A stretch of 64,000 nt of DNA, taken from contig NZ_KB235904.1 of the NCBI RefSeq assembly GCF_000332155.1, forward strand, positions 2,008,641 through 2,072,640, given 5' to 3'. Made by a program: the position numbers and the translations under genes. Below the pieces are notes generated by a model. That model worked only from the letters and a program-made list of their open reading frames with translations. It was not told the origin of the DNA and made no database searches. Origin of the DNA: Kamptonema formosum PCC 6407. GTDB lineage: Bacteria > Cyanobacteriota > Cyanobacteriia > Cyanobacteriales > Microcoleaceae. Positions within the stretch are counted from its first letter, which is position 1. Each line of letters starts with the position of its first letter. Positions 53,987 to 62,826 of this stretch are shown here, in pieces.

Positions 53987-55396
53987 ATGACTGATAAAAT
54001 TTCTGCCCCTAACGTTTACTTATACGCTTTTCAACTCTACCATAACAGTGAGGGCAGCAATAATCCTCTGTGGCAAAAATGCGACAATATTCTGCGAAAA
54101 TTTACCTATAAAAAGCTAACACATCATCTAAAGTCCCCGAAAAGAAGTCATGACCAGTGCGAAGATTTACTTTTAAAGACTCCTCTCGAATTTACCAGAA
54201 GTAATCCGCTGATAGAAGGTTTTGCCCAACCGTTACAAATTCAAGACAGTTATGCTTTATGGTTAAATATAGGTTGCCCAGAAGACGGTACTGCTGATAA
54301 CTTAGATGTCAGCTTCATCAAAGAAATTAACCCGGAAAATATTTTACTTATCGACGGTGACGACAACTTTTTAGGCCAAACTCTCCTACTTACCGGATGG
54401 CTTACCGAGAATAACCTACCCGATAATATAGATTACTCTCTACCCTTTGCTGAACTATGCTGCAATCATATAGATTACTTTAAACCCATTGCCAATCAAT
54501 GTCGCAATGCTTTATTACCAGGCGACTCTACACCTATTTTCTACCGTTCAGGTATATTATTTGGTAGTCCCATTTTTGAATACGGTTTAATTAGCGATAT
54601 TGCCAATATTGCCAATTACCGCCACCTACTTGTCTGGTTACTTTGCGACAAACAAACTGATAAAGATTTTAACACTTGTCAACAAGAAATCATTGACTTA
54701 CTATTTTACCGTAACAAAATCATCAAATCCTTTCAAGACAGCCGCAAGATTTACCACGACCTCGTTAAAAACTATGATGAGATAGAGGAAGACATCAAGT
54801 ATTTACAGCAGCAACTCGCCAAAATTAGGAGTTCATTAACTACCGCTGACTTGGAAACATTGAAACAACAGTTAAAAGTCCTATTGGGCAAAGCTTTGAG
54901 TTATACTAGCGTGCTAAGGAAACTAGAAGCTTTTGACAATACAATTGCGATAAATCTTAACAATTACAGTGACATTTTGCAGAAAATATGTGATACACTC
55001 AAAACTGATAAGGAAGAACTATCAATATTAAATCACTTCGAGATAAAAACCGCGCCCTATATGCGATCGCAAATCGCGGGTGACTTAGGATACTTCAAAC
55101 ACGGGACAGACTTAATCGAAAGCGCGATCGCCTCCATCCGAGGTATAGTTGAAATAGAACAAGCCAAAAGCGATCGCGCCTTACAAACCAGAGTCACCGT
55201 TATCGGTGTAGGCTTAGGAGTATCAGGAGTAGCCGCCACCGCCTACCCCTACTTAATCAAGCAAGACCCGCCAAATCCAATAAACTTTACCCTATCCATC
55301 ATTATCAGCCTGTGTCTGGGAGTAATAGCCGCCGCCATTGCCTTTACAGCTATTCAAATATGGCCCCATCTATGCCCTAAAAAGCCCCGAAATTAA
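53987..55396 (+). CDS. Coiled-coil membrane protein (469 aa), CorA-like C-terminus
   Basis: Residues 1-250 are a soluble domain with no named family (NVYLYAFQLYHNSEGSNNPLW, then LWLNIGCPEDG and ENILLIDGDDNFLGQTLLLTGWL). Residues about 250-400 are helical/coiled coil (IEEDIKYLQQQLAKIRSSL, then IESAIASIRGIVEIEQAKSD). Two transmembrane helices end the protein (about 405-428 and 437-462). The helix-plus-two-TM ending resembles CorA-type channels, but the GMN ion motif is not seen. Predicted inner-membrane protein with a large cytosolic part. Coupled to the 110-residue gene upstream. Confidence 0.75.
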   Translation: MTDKISAPNVYLYAFQLYHNSEGSNNPLWQKCDNILRKFTYKKLTHHLKSPKRSHDQCEDLLLKTPLEFTRSNPLIEGFAQPLQIQDSYALWLNIGCPEDGTADNLDVSFIKEINPENILLIDGDDNFLGQTLLLTGWLTENNLPDNIDYSLPFAELCCNHIDYFKPIANQCRNALLPGDSTPIFYRSGILFGSPIFEYGLISDIANIANYRHLLVWLLCDKQTDKDFNTCQQEIIDLLFYRNKIIKSFQDSRKIYHDLVKNYDEIEEDIKYLQQQLAKIRSSLTTADLETLKQQLKVLLGKALSYTSVLRKLEAFDNTIAINLNNYSDILQKICDTLKTDKEELSILNHFEIKTAPYMRSQIAGDLGYFKHGTDLIESAIASIRGIVEIEQAKSDRALQTRVTVIGVGLGVSGVAATAYPYLIKQDPPNPINFTLSIIISLCLGVIAAAIAFTAIQIWPHLCPKKPRN

Positions 55397-55489
55397 ACAT
55401 TCAAATATCACACTTAAACTATGATTAAACTCGCAAATAACTAGCCCTTAGTTCCACTGGCTAAAAACTCAACCTTTGATTTTCAAAAA

Positions 55490-56686
55490 TCAATCAACCG
55501 GAGTAATCTCTATCCAAACACCAGTTTTGTCAGCCACAGGCACATACTCAACACTTAACTTAGAAACGCAACTAATTCTATCATCCAGAAGTACTCCCGC
55601 CCCATTCATAGTTAAAGCATCCAGACACGCACCAGCTAAATTATCCAAATCAGAATTAGTGCGGTGCTTTCCCACAAAACGCATTAAAATCGACGCTCTT
55701 TTTATTGGCAATTCTATAGTTAAATTCAACTCAGATAGTTGACTATAAATTTCCACCTCAGCCATATTTCGCCACGTTCGATATCGCTGTGGCATAAATG
55801 TCCCATTCCCAGTTACTCGCGGCCGCGCTTTGGGGACAACGTTACCAGGAATAAAAAAGATGATGACTTCCCTAGATTGAGGAATATCAAAAACTTCTAA
55901 TTTTTTAACATTTACAGTAATTATTTCCGGTGATGCCGATAAATTAACAACCTCTAAATTCTCAATTACTTCAGGGGTTATTATCTGTTTTTCCGATGTA
56001 ATATTCTCAATTACTCCAGAAGTTATTACTTGTTCTTCCGATGCAGTATCTTCAATTATTTCAGAAGTTATTATAGACTCTTCAGATGCGATATCCTCAA
56101 TTATTTCAGAAGTTATCATCTGCTCTTCAACTGCGATGTCCTCCATTACTTCAGAAGTTATTATCGGTTCTTCATACACTCTCTCCTCTAATTCTAATTC
56201 TTCATCTTCCTCTAGATAATCAATAGATTGCGATCTCTCAAAACTATCCTCCTGACTAGAAACAATAAAATTTTGTACAAAACTTTCCCTTTCAACACTT
56301 CGAGGTTTATCTTTCGGTAAACCAGGCCATCCTTTAGCCATTTGCATATAAGTTTCTGCCGTTCTTTGTGACAGATTACAATTAGCTTTTAGCCAAATTT
56401 CCCATTGTTCAGGTTGTAATTTTGCCTGAGCTTCCAACAACCACTCCCCAGCGTTGCGAGCGTACAACAGTCCCGCCATTGGAGAAGTCTGACACTGCTC
56501 GTGAGCACCCTTAATTTCCGCCCCCAATTCCTGAAGCGTCATCGGTAAAGGGGCAGAATTCATCAGCACTTCTAAGTAACTAGATAAAACTAGCCACAGA
56601 GTTTTTGCACCCGCCATTTCTATCTCTTCGCTTACGGAGAAAGGCTTTGTGCTGTTGAGTTGTTTGTTGAGATTGTTAGTTTCCAC
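55490..56686 (-). CDS. DUF3102-RusA-like Holliday junction resolvase fusion
   Basis: A 398-residue fusion. Residues about 50-125 match the DUF3102 pattern of phage/plasmid proteins (LGAEIKGAHEQCQ, NAGEWLLEAQAKLQPEQWEIWLK, SQRTAETYMQMAKGW). Residues about 172-246 are five degenerate 15-residue acidic repeats (EEQMITSEIIEDIAS-like). Residues about 274-398 are a RusA-type resolvase: GNVVPKARPRVTGNGTF, then Asp346/Asp348 (NSDLDNL) and Asp369 (LLDDR), the expected metal-binding acids. RusA cuts Holliday junctions as a dimer. The fusion with a repeat linker is unusual; signs of phage or plasmid origin. Confidence 0.82.
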   Translation of the reverse strand: METNNLNKQLNSTKPFSVSEEIEMAGAKTLWLVLSSYLEVLMNSAPLPMTLQELGAEIKGAHEQCQTSPMAGLLYARNAGEWLLEAQAKLQPEQWEIWLKANCNLSQRTAETYMQMAKGWPGLPKDKPRSVERESFVQNFIVSSQEDSFERSQSIDYLEEDEELELEERVYEEPIITSEVMEDIAVEEQMITSEIIEDIASEESIITSEIIEDTASEEQVITSGVIENITSEKQIITPEVIENLEVVNLSASPEIITVNVKKLEVFDIPQSREVIIFFIPGNVVPKARPRVTGNGTFMPQRYRTWRNMAEVEIYSQLSELNLTIELPIKRASILMRFVGKHRTNSDLDNLAGACLDALTMNGAGVLLDDRISCVSKLSVEYVPVADKTGVWIEITPVD

Positions 56687-56879
56687 TTACTTAGATGCTC
56701 TTCCCTACTCAAAAATCATGCTTAAACTAAAAATACTGCAACAGAATAGATGCCGAAAGTGCGATCGCACATCAGCAATTATAGCCGAAGGCAGAAGATT
56801 TAGTTAACTACAAGGGCAGAAGGTAAAAAGCAATAAAAGCAATGGTTTTCGCAATTAAGAAGGTCAAGAGTCAGTTTTT

Positions 56880-56924
56880 AGGTATGTTGTAGCCACTTTA
56901 GCGCTAAAGCGCAACAACATACCT
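56880..56924. repeat. 45-base hairpin upstream of the RusA fusion
   Basis: AGGTATGTTGT (56880-56890) pairs with ACAACATACCT (56914-56924). The inner CTTTAGCGCTAAAG (56896-56909) is itself a palindrome. It lies between the TreS-maltokinase stop and the RusA fusion start, both on the minus strand, and has no T-run. It could be a dispersed REP-like palindrome or an operator. Confidence 0.6.
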
Positions 56925-56990
56925 TTGCTTAATGTGCCAGTTGCCTAAGTCCTGGCTAATTTATTAAGTATACTCTCCTCGCCCTCAAAC

Positions 56991-59900
56991 TCAACCAAGT
57001 AACTGTTCAACCGGAAAACCAATCAAATACAAAATTCGCTCGATAGTAATCTCTGCCCAATCTGGGTGGCTATTGAGTTCATTAGCCAATTCATAAACCA
57101 CTTTTTCCAAAATATAAGCATCCAGTAATACTTGCAGTTCGTCCATAGATTTAGGTACAAAATTTGCATCGCCTGCTGTCATCAAATAACTCTTGAGGAA
57201 AGCAACACTAACCCACCCATACCAAAACTTAGCCCATTGATTCATTGTGGGGAGAGTTTCAGCTCGAATTATGCCGTTTTCTATCTCTTTACGGAGGGAT
57301 AAAGTTGCGGCATAGTTGAAAGATTGCACCATCCCTGCAACATCTCGCAAAGGTGAGCGCTTCATGCGCCGCTCGCTCAAAGGACGCGCCGGTTCTCCTT
57401 CAAAATCAATAATGATAAAATCTTTGCCTGTATAGAGCACTTGACCTAAATGGTAATCCCCATGACAGCGAATACGCTGAGCTGTGATTTTAAGGTTCAA
57501 AATCGACCTGAATTTTCCGATCAACTGCTCTGGATGACTGAGGATAACTTGTGCCATTTTTTGTCCGTCTGGCGATAACTTTAAAAGCCCTTTTCTTAGT
57601 AGCAATAAAGTTCTACCAGTGAGATTTCTCATCTGCTGATAAATGGAACGCTGGTAAAAAGATGTGAAATTTTCTGCGGCAAAACTGGGATTCTCTAAAT
57701 CCGAAGCTAAAGTTAAATGCAGTTCCGCCGTCCGCTGACCCAAAAGTTCGGCAGATGTTAAATAAGCGCCGATAAGTTCGTGAGCCAATTCTGGCATTTC
57801 AACTGATAGATTAGATACCAGCGAATTTGATGGCTGTTGCACTGGTAAGGGTAAAGCAGTGGGTAAATAACTGTCACCATAACCTGATGAATTGTCGTTA
57901 GAATGCTTTGCACCTACGACCATTACTTCCTCGAAATAGTGACTTAAGCTATCCAATGTATAAGACCAAGCATCCCTAGCTTCGGGAATAAACTTGTGCA
58001 ATATTCCAATTGTAATCGATTCGCTTCCTGGGCGGCGGTACTCTAAGGCTCCTGCAACTGGGATATATGGTTGGAGCGGGTTTTTATCAGTTAAGAATTG
58101 CCCAATTTCTAGGTCGGGATTGATACCTTCCTCAACTTTGCGGAACAATTTAAGGATTAAGCGATCGCCGTAAACTACTGAAGTATTGCTTTTTTCTCCC
58201 TTAATCAAGCGGGGTTCAACGTGCGATAAGTCTTCTTCCGGGGTTAATTCCTTGGTAATCGTTGCTAGCAATTTACCAGCAGTGCCCGTATATTGACGGG
58301 AATTGGCGATCGCATCCAAGGGAAAGCTCAAAAAGTCTTTCTCTCCCCCAGCGTCAAATAGCACGCCAATTTCATCATTTTTGCCGATAAACTTGAGCTC
58401 TGCGATCGCCTGTGCAGAATGAAGGCTTTGTGATGGCTGGTTTTGTTTATAATTTGTGACGTTACCATCAGCCAATATCTCCCCACTATCCCCAACACTA
58501 CTAATTTTTTCGTAGCCTAGAGGTAGCACATAAGTTTCGGCCATTCCTTCGGTGTAATCTACTTTTAAAAATACCAGATAATAGGTATTAATAGATTGTT
58601 TTTGAGCCGCTATTGATGATGACCCCAAATTTTCGCCAGCAAATCCAGAGGAACTTATCGGAATAACTTCTGTAATTTGTACCGCTTGAATTGTCCGATC
58701 TTTACCACCAAACCAACGAAAGCTACGTAAGTATTTAGGTAAAATAGTAGCAATTTGGACTCTGGATTTGTTATTGGGATTAAAAATACTTTCCCAATTA
58801 CCACTAATAGTCAAAGTCGGCAGTTTTACTTGCGGTAATTGCTGTGGATAAACATCCGGTTTAAGTGCGATCGTAAACCAATAAAACGAGTGAGGAGTGA
58901 GACTGAGAAAGTAAGGATAATCGCCAATAGTGGGAAATTCAGAGCGACCAAAAATCTCAATTGGCACTGAACCTTTGAAGGGCGAGAGGTCTAATTCAAC
59001 TGTTTGCACAAAGCGCGACAAATTCGCTACAACCAGGATATGTTCTCCATCGTAAATCCGCATAAAAGCCAAGACTTTGCGGTTTTCGGGATACAGAAAT
59101 TCAAAGGTTCCGCGACCAAATGCTTGGAAGTGCTGCCTAATTCCAATTAAGCGTTTCATCCACCACCACAGCGAATTTAGGTTAGATCGTTGCGCTTCTA
59201 CATTAATGGCTTCATAGTGATATTCTGGGTCAAGAATTGGCGGTGCGTATAGCTTTTGAGGGTTTGCCCGACTAAAGCCCGCATTGCGATCGCCACTCCA
59301 TTGCATCGGAGTTCTTACCCCATTGCGATCGCCTAAATAAATATTGTCTCCCATCCCAATTTCATCCCCGTAATACAGCACGGGAGTACCAGGGAGAGAA
59401 AGTAAAAGAGCATTCATTAACTCAATGCGGCGGCGGTTATTTCCCATTAAAGGAGCTAACCGACGGCGGATACCTAAATTAATCCTCGCTTGGGTATCTT
59501 GAGCGTAAACTCGGTACATATAATCCCGGTCTTCATCGCTCACCATTTCTAAGGTTAATTCATCATGATTGCGGAGGAATAAAGCCCACTGACAGTTATC
59601 AGGAATGTGAGGAGTTTGCTGAATAATATCAATAATTGGGAAGCTATCTTCCATCTGCAACGACATGAATAAGCGGGGCATTAGAGGAAAATGAAAGTTC
59701 ATGTGACATTCATCTCCCTGAGCATAATATTGCACCGCATCTTCCGGCCACTGATTAGCCTCAGCAAGTAGCATTCGATTCGGGAAATTTTCGTCTACGT
59801 GCTTCCGTAATTGTTTTAGGAAAAAGTGCGTTTCTGAAAGGTTTTCACAATTAGTACCATCCCGCTCGTACAGATAAGGAACGGCATCCATCCGTAGCCC

Positions 59901-60503
59901 ATCTACACCCATAGCTAACCAGAAATCGACAGTATCTAAAATTGCTTGGCGCACCGCTGGATTGTCATAATTTAAATCAGGTTGATGGGAGTAAAATCTA
60001 TGCCAATAGTAAGATTTTGCCACCGCATCCCAAGCCCAGTTTGAAGTCTCAAAATCTTGGAAAATAATCCGTGCATCTTGATATTTTTCGGGTGTATCGC
60101 TCCAAACGTAAAAATCTCGCTCCTTGCTGCCTTTCGGCGCTCTCCGCGCCTTTTGAAACCAGGGATGCTGGTCAGAAGTATGATTGACAATTAACTCAAT
60201 AATTACTCGAATTCCCCGCTGGTGAGCGGCATCTAAAAGGTTTTGAAAATCTTCCAAATTGCCATAAATTGGGTTGACGCTAGTGTAGTCTGAAGTATCA
60301 TAGCCATCGTCTCGCAACGGCGAGGGAAAGAAAGGCAGCACCCAGATAGCTGTCACTCCCAAATCTTGCAAGTAATCTAGTTTTTCTGTCAATCCCCGAA
60401 AGTCGCCAATACCGTCAGCATTGCTGTCAGCAAAGGCACGAACAGGCACTTCGTAAATGATGGCATCTTTAAACCACAAAGGATCGTCATTCAAAATTGA
60501 CAT
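56991..60503 (-). CDS. treS: Trehalose synthase-maltokinase fusion
   Basis: A 1170-residue bifunctional enzyme. The N-terminal GH13 domain (about 8-550) is a TreS: nucleophile Asp206 (GLRMDAV), acid/base Glu248 (LLAEANQ) and Asp314 (FLRNHDE). The C-terminal part (about 580-1170) is a maltokinase (Pep2/Mak): RCHGDYHLGQVLYTG catalytic loop and IIIDFEGEPARPLSERR. Together they convert trehalose to maltose and then to maltose-1-phosphate with ATP, the donor used by GlgE for alpha-glucans. The fusion is known in several bacteria. ATG at 60501-60503; a GGTAATT array lies directly upstream. Confidence 0.93.
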   Translation of the reverse strand: MSILNDDPLWFKDAIIYEVPVRAFADSNADGIGDFRGLTEKLDYLQDLGVTAIWVLPFFPSPLRDDGYDTSDYTSVNPIYGNLEDFQNLLDAAHQRGIRVIIELIVNHTSDQHPWFQKARRAPKGSKERDFYVWSDTPEKYQDARIIFQDFETSNWAWDAVAKSYYWHRFYSHQPDLNYDNPAVRQAILDTVDFWLAMGVDGLRMDAVPYLYERDGTNCENLSETHFFLKQLRKHVDENFPNRMLLAEANQWPEDAVQYYAQGDECHMNFHFPLMPRLFMSLQMEDSFPIIDIIQQTPHIPDNCQWALFLRNHDELTLEMVSDEDRDYMYRVYAQDTQARINLGIRRRLAPLMGNNRRRIELMNALLLSLPGTPVLYYGDEIGMGDNIYLGDRNGVRTPMQWSGDRNAGFSRANPQKLYAPPILDPEYHYEAINVEAQRSNLNSLWWWMKRLIGIRQHFQAFGRGTFEFLYPENRKVLAFMRIYDGEHILVVANLSRFVQTVELDLSPFKGSVPIEIFGRSEFPTIGDYPYFLSLTPHSFYWFTIALKPDVYPQQLPQVKLPTLTISGNWESIFNPNNKSRVQIATILPKYLRSFRWFGGKDRTIQAVQITEVIPISSSGFAGENLGSSSIAAQKQSINTYYLVFLKVDYTEGMAETYVLPLGYEKISSVGDSGEILADGNVTNYKQNQPSQSLHSAQAIAELKFIGKNDEIGVLFDAGGEKDFLSFPLDAIANSRQYTGTAGKLLATITKELTPEEDLSHVEPRLIKGEKSNTSVVYGDRLILKLFRKVEEGINPDLEIGQFLTDKNPLQPYIPVAGALEYRRPGSESITIGILHKFIPEARDAWSYTLDSLSHYFEEVMVVGAKHSNDNSSGYGDSYLPTALPLPVQQPSNSLVSNLSVEMPELAHELIGAYLTSAELLGQRTAELHLTLASDLENPSFAAENFTSFYQRSIYQQMRNLTGRTLLLLRKGLLKLSPDGQKMAQVILSHPEQLIGKFRSILNLKITAQRIRCHGDYHLGQVLYTGKDFIIIDFEGEPARPLSERRMKRSPLRDVAGMVQSFNYAATLSLRKEIENGIIRAETLPTMNQWAKFWYGWVSVAFLKSYLMTAGDANFVPKSMDELQVLLDAYILEKVVYELANELNSHPDWAEITIERILYLIGFPVEQLLG

Positions 60504-60875
60504 TTTTGGTAATTGGTAATTGGTAATTGGTAACTGGTAATTAGCGATTGCCGCTGATTGTAGATAGTACAGATATGGGTAAAATTACACCCAAGTTGAG
60601 TTAATTATACCTGTTAATAGCTAGCTGTCAAAAATCTAACGCTCAGCTTAAGTAAACTCAATTTTATACTATACTTGCTGTTTTCAAAATAGCTAAAATG
60701 CTAAATTTTATTATCTGTCTTAAGTAAGATAAACACCCCTTTATTTACAAAACTCAAAAATTAGTATTCGCTGATACAGCAAAAGTGGAGATTTTACTCT
60801 TGCCTGTAGTTGTTGCCAAAAGCAGAACAAATATTAAAACCAAAATCAAAAATCAAAAATCTGCCAATCCTGATT
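60504..60875. other. Gap upstream of TreS-Mak with ggtaatt array
   Basis: Four to five GGTAATT units (60507-60541) adjoin the treS start codon. The rest (to 60875) is AT-rich, with no supportable gene or terminator. Confidence 0.6.
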
Positions 60876-61295
60876 TTAATAATCGAGTCCCTGTTTAATC
60901 CAGTTGAGGCAATCGCCTTCAGATAAAAATATTTTGGGAGCAGCAATATTGTTTAACTTACTTGGTGGATAATGATCGTAGAAATATTTACCAGCTTCTT
61001 GATAAACAATAATTAAATTGTCCCGATAAGTATACCGACACTTAAAATAATCATCCTGAGCGGCAATATCTGAATTTTCATCAAGATGCTCTTTGGCCAC
61101 TTCAATTATTCCCTCTACGGTATTCGCACAAATCCCAGCAGGATTTTCCAATTTGTGCAATTTACCTTTATGACCTAATTCAGAAAGTAAGGTATAAGAA
61201 TAAATATCTTTGCTCTCAACTATAGTCAAAATAAAAGGTACGATTAGATGCCCATTATAGGAAACAGACTTTTCGTAAAGAAAGCGCTTTACCAT
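60876..61295 (-). CDS. Conserved-looking hypothetical protein (139 aa) beside ferredoxin
   Basis: A 139-residue soluble protein without recognised domain: SVSYNGHLIVPFILTIVESKDIYSYTLLSE, a middle helical part (AGICANTVEGIIEVAKEHLDE) and a C-terminal CLNWIKQGLDY. Three cysteines (about 54, 84 and 132) are not in a cluster-binding arrangement. It starts 16 bases after the ferredoxin stop, so the two form an operon. A role with the ferredoxin is plausible but unproven. Confidence 0.7.
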   Translation of the reverse strand: MVKRFLYEKSVSYNGHLIVPFILTIVESKDIYSYTLLSELGHKGKLHKLENPAGICANTVEGIIEVAKEHLDENSDIAAQDDYFKCRYTYRDNLIIVYQEAGKYFYDHYPPSKLNNIAAPKIFLSEGDCLNWIKQGLDY

Positions 61296-61311
61296 GACTT
61301 AATCATTCAGC

Positions 61312-61644
61312 TTAACCCAGATTTTGCTGATAATAAAGAGATGATTGATATAAAACTTGTTCTTGATGAGTAAGCAATGTACAATCAGATAGCGGGTAAG
61401 CTACACAAGTAACAGTATAACCTGCATTTAATTCCGACGGTCGCAGAAATTTTTGCTCGCTTTGATCGACTTCGCCGCTTACCAGTTTAGCAATACAAGC
61501 CGAACATTCCCCTTGTTTGCATCCAGAAGGCAGCCGAAGACCAGCTTCTTCTGCCATATCTAGAATATACTGGTCATCTGGTACTGGAATTGTCCGATCT
61601 AGTGCGATCGCAGGATTCACTAACCGAACTTGATAAACTGCCAT
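61312..61644 (-). CDS. 2Fe-2S ferredoxin (plant type)
   Basis: A 110-residue plant-type ferredoxin. Cluster ligands are Cys42, Cys47, Cys50 and Cys80 in the CxxxxCxxC...C arrangement (PSGCKQGECSACIAKL and VTCVAYP). It has an extra C-terminal tail (to residue 110) longer than PetF. It could donate electrons to a dedicated reductase or act in assembly. First gene of a two-gene unit with the 139-residue protein. ATG at 61642-61644. Confidence 0.92.
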   Translation of the reverse strand: MAVYQVRLVNPAIALDRTIPVPDDQYILDMAEEAGLRLPSGCKQGECSACIAKLVSGEVDQSEQKFLRPSELNAGYTVTCVAYPLSDCTLLTHQEQVLYQSSLYYQQNLG

Positions 61645-62010
61645 TTGTGCTCCTAATAAGAAGAAGGAAGAAGGAAGAAGGATTTAGTTATCTAGGAGAG
61701 AAGGAAGAAGGAAGAAGGAAGCAGTAAAAAATACTTATTGTTGTAGCAAGCTTTTTATTTATCTTATTTTACTTTAAATTAGGTGAGTTTACTTATTAAT
61801 ATTCCTCTTGTTTAACTAAGATAAAGTCTAGATTGCTAATGGCTGATTGTTAATACCTAACAACTAAATCCTGTAGATTTGGCATTACCATAGTACTTTA
61901 AAATTTGGTGAGATAAAACCTCCTGATTAGCCATTAGCAATTAGCCATTACCCATTAGCCATTAGCAATTACCCATTAGCCATTAGCAATTACCCATTAG
62001 CCATTAGCAA
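61645..62010. repeat. Gap with AGAAGGA and CCATTAG/CAATTAC arrays
   Basis: AGAAGGA units at 61662-61680 and 61700-61720 stand upstream of the ferredoxin. From about 61926 to 62029 run mixed GCCATTA/GCAATTA/CCCATTA units that reach the stop codon of the sigma-factor gene. No gene is seen between. Confidence 0.8.
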
Positions 62011-62655
62011 TTACCCATTACCCATTACCATCAAATCCTCCTCAAAGTAAATAGCGCGAATATCCTCCGGCAAATTTCCCTCTAAACTTTGATACCCCTT
62101 TTGCAACAAAGCTTTCACCTGAGCGGGAGAAATTGCTTCGCCCTCTGCTTGCAAATAAGCCGCAATTCGCGTCTCGCTCCAACGGAAAGTCTGAGCCATT
62201 AAAACAGTTAATCTTAGCAACGGAGCTAACTGTTCTAATGCCTGTCCGACGTAACACCAAAGCGGCGGTGGAGCCGATAGTAAAGAGTAATGAATCGATT
62301 CCACTGACGGTAAATCGGTCTGATTAATACAAATAGCTGTTACATTAATCAGCCAATTCTGAAGAGTAATATTCTCCCCTCCCTCTTCTGGGCTTTCACG
62401 GCGCAAATCTAGGCCACGCAATTCGTAGTAAATATGCCGCCAAGTCCTAGCAAATAGGTAATCAGCCTGCACTGGCGATCGCACTGAATGCCGAATCAGC
62501 GTGTAGACAATTTGAGCGTATCGACAAAAAATCGCCGTGAAAAATTTTCCCTGATCGGGATGATTTTGAAACAGAGTCAGCAACTCCTGGTCGCTGTTAT
62601 GAAACAGCGATTTGACAATCGGATGGTTGGATTCAGGAAATTGAGGCGTTTGCAC
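62011..62655 (-). CDS. Sigma-70 family, ECF-like RNA polymerase sigma factor
   Basis: A 214-residue protein. Region 2-like helices (FFTAIFCRYAQIVYTLIRHSVRSPVQADYLFARTWRHIYYELRGLDL) are followed by a linker and a region 4-like HTH (LAPLLRLTVLMAQTFRWSETRIAAYLQAEGEAISPAQVKALLQKGYQSLEG). This architecture fits cyanobacterial group 4/ECF-like sigma factors. The C-terminal extension past the HTH (LPEDIRAIYFEEDLMVMGNG) is acidic. No anti-sigma gene is adjacent. ATG at 62653-62655. Confidence 0.8.
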   Translation of the reverse strand: MQTPQFPESNHPIVKSLFHNSDQELLTLFQNHPDQGKFFTAIFCRYAQIVYTLIRHSVRSPVQADYLFARTWRHIYYELRGLDLRRESPEEGGENITLQNWLINVTAICINQTDLPSVESIHYSLLSAPPPLWCYVGQALEQLAPLLRLTVLMAQTFRWSETRIAAYLQAEGEAISPAQVKALLQKGYQSLEGNLPEDIRAIYFEEDLMVMGNG

Positions 62656-62788
62656 AATTTTTCTGCACTAGCTGAGCTAAAAAACGCTGATGCACTAGAC
62701 ATAATACATCATCCTTTAGACTTGTGGCAAACATCCTAGTCAGAATTTTGTAGAGAGGGTATTGCTTACCAAAAAAGCTAGAAACTCA

Positions 62789-62808
62789 AAACCCGCCGCA
62801 GCGGGTTT
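62789..62808 (-). terminator. Rho-independent-type terminator of the pentapeptide gene
   Basis: AAACCCGC-tgcg-GCGGGTTT-like hairpin of 8 bp with a 4-base loop, 19 bases after the stop codon at 62827. On the minus strand it is followed by TTGAGTTTCTAGCTTTTTT. It is the clearest terminator-like structure in the window. Confidence 0.6.
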
Positions 62809-62826
62809 GAATGTGAAGTAGAGATA

